A stretch of 6,176 nucleotides of DNA from Planctomycetota bacterium. GTDB lineage: Bacteria > Planctomycetota > Planctomycetia > Pirellulales > Thermoguttaceae. The stretch spans positions 1-6,176 of the forward strand of contig JANXQG010000250.1 of NCBI GenBank assembly GCA_025356915.1, given 5' to 3'. A program made the translations under genes and the position numbers. Each line of letters opens with the position of its first letter. The stretch's first letter is position 1. The notes below the pieces were generated by a model. The model saw only the letters and a list, made by a program, of their open reading frames with translations. It had not been told where the DNA came from and did no database searches. Below, in pieces: positions 6,175-6,176 of this stretch.

Positions 6175-6176
6175 AA

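Overview
The window looks like chromosomal DNA of a planctomycete, probably Pirellulales-like. The basis is moderate-to-high GC, long intergenic gaps full of short palindromic repeats of types I associate with that phylum, large secreted proteins with no recognisable operon, and weak or absent Shine-Dalgarno sites. The placement is inference from style and remembered repeat motifs; no marker gene here settles it.

Layout. Positions 1-645 (minus) hold the N-terminal 215 codons of tryptophan synthase beta (trpB), cut by the window edge. Upstream of it, about 680-990 is a cluster of repeats: a long nested inverted repeat, a pair of degenerate 21-bp direct repeats, and a second inverted repeat bracketed by 13-bp direct copies. 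From about 1000 to 1695 there is no strongly supported gene. It contains an AT-rich patch, a lipoprotein-type leader broken by one base at a run of seven Ts, a possible 84-aa membrane protein (1252-1506) and one more repeat fragment. Positions 1696-2616 (minus) encode a secreted TraB/GumN/TIKI-like protein of 306 aa. Between it and the next gene lie the remains of a response-regulator receiver domain (minus strand, about 2819-3014) and a 10-bp hairpin. Positions 3270-6128 (plus) encode a 952-aa secreted multidomain protein built like a glycoside hydrolase, with a jelly-roll-like N-terminus, a probable barrel and C-terminal beta-sandwich modules, but without the usual catalytic glutamate motif. 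A strong 24-nt hairpin follows its stop codon.

The three main genes appear to be independent units: trpB belongs to tryptophan biosynthesis, and the other two are extracytoplasmic proteins of unproven function. I see no phage, CRISPR, toxin-antitoxin or defence system. The most distinctive features are the dense mix of palindromic repeat families, the gene remnants, and the apparently degenerate active site of the large protein.
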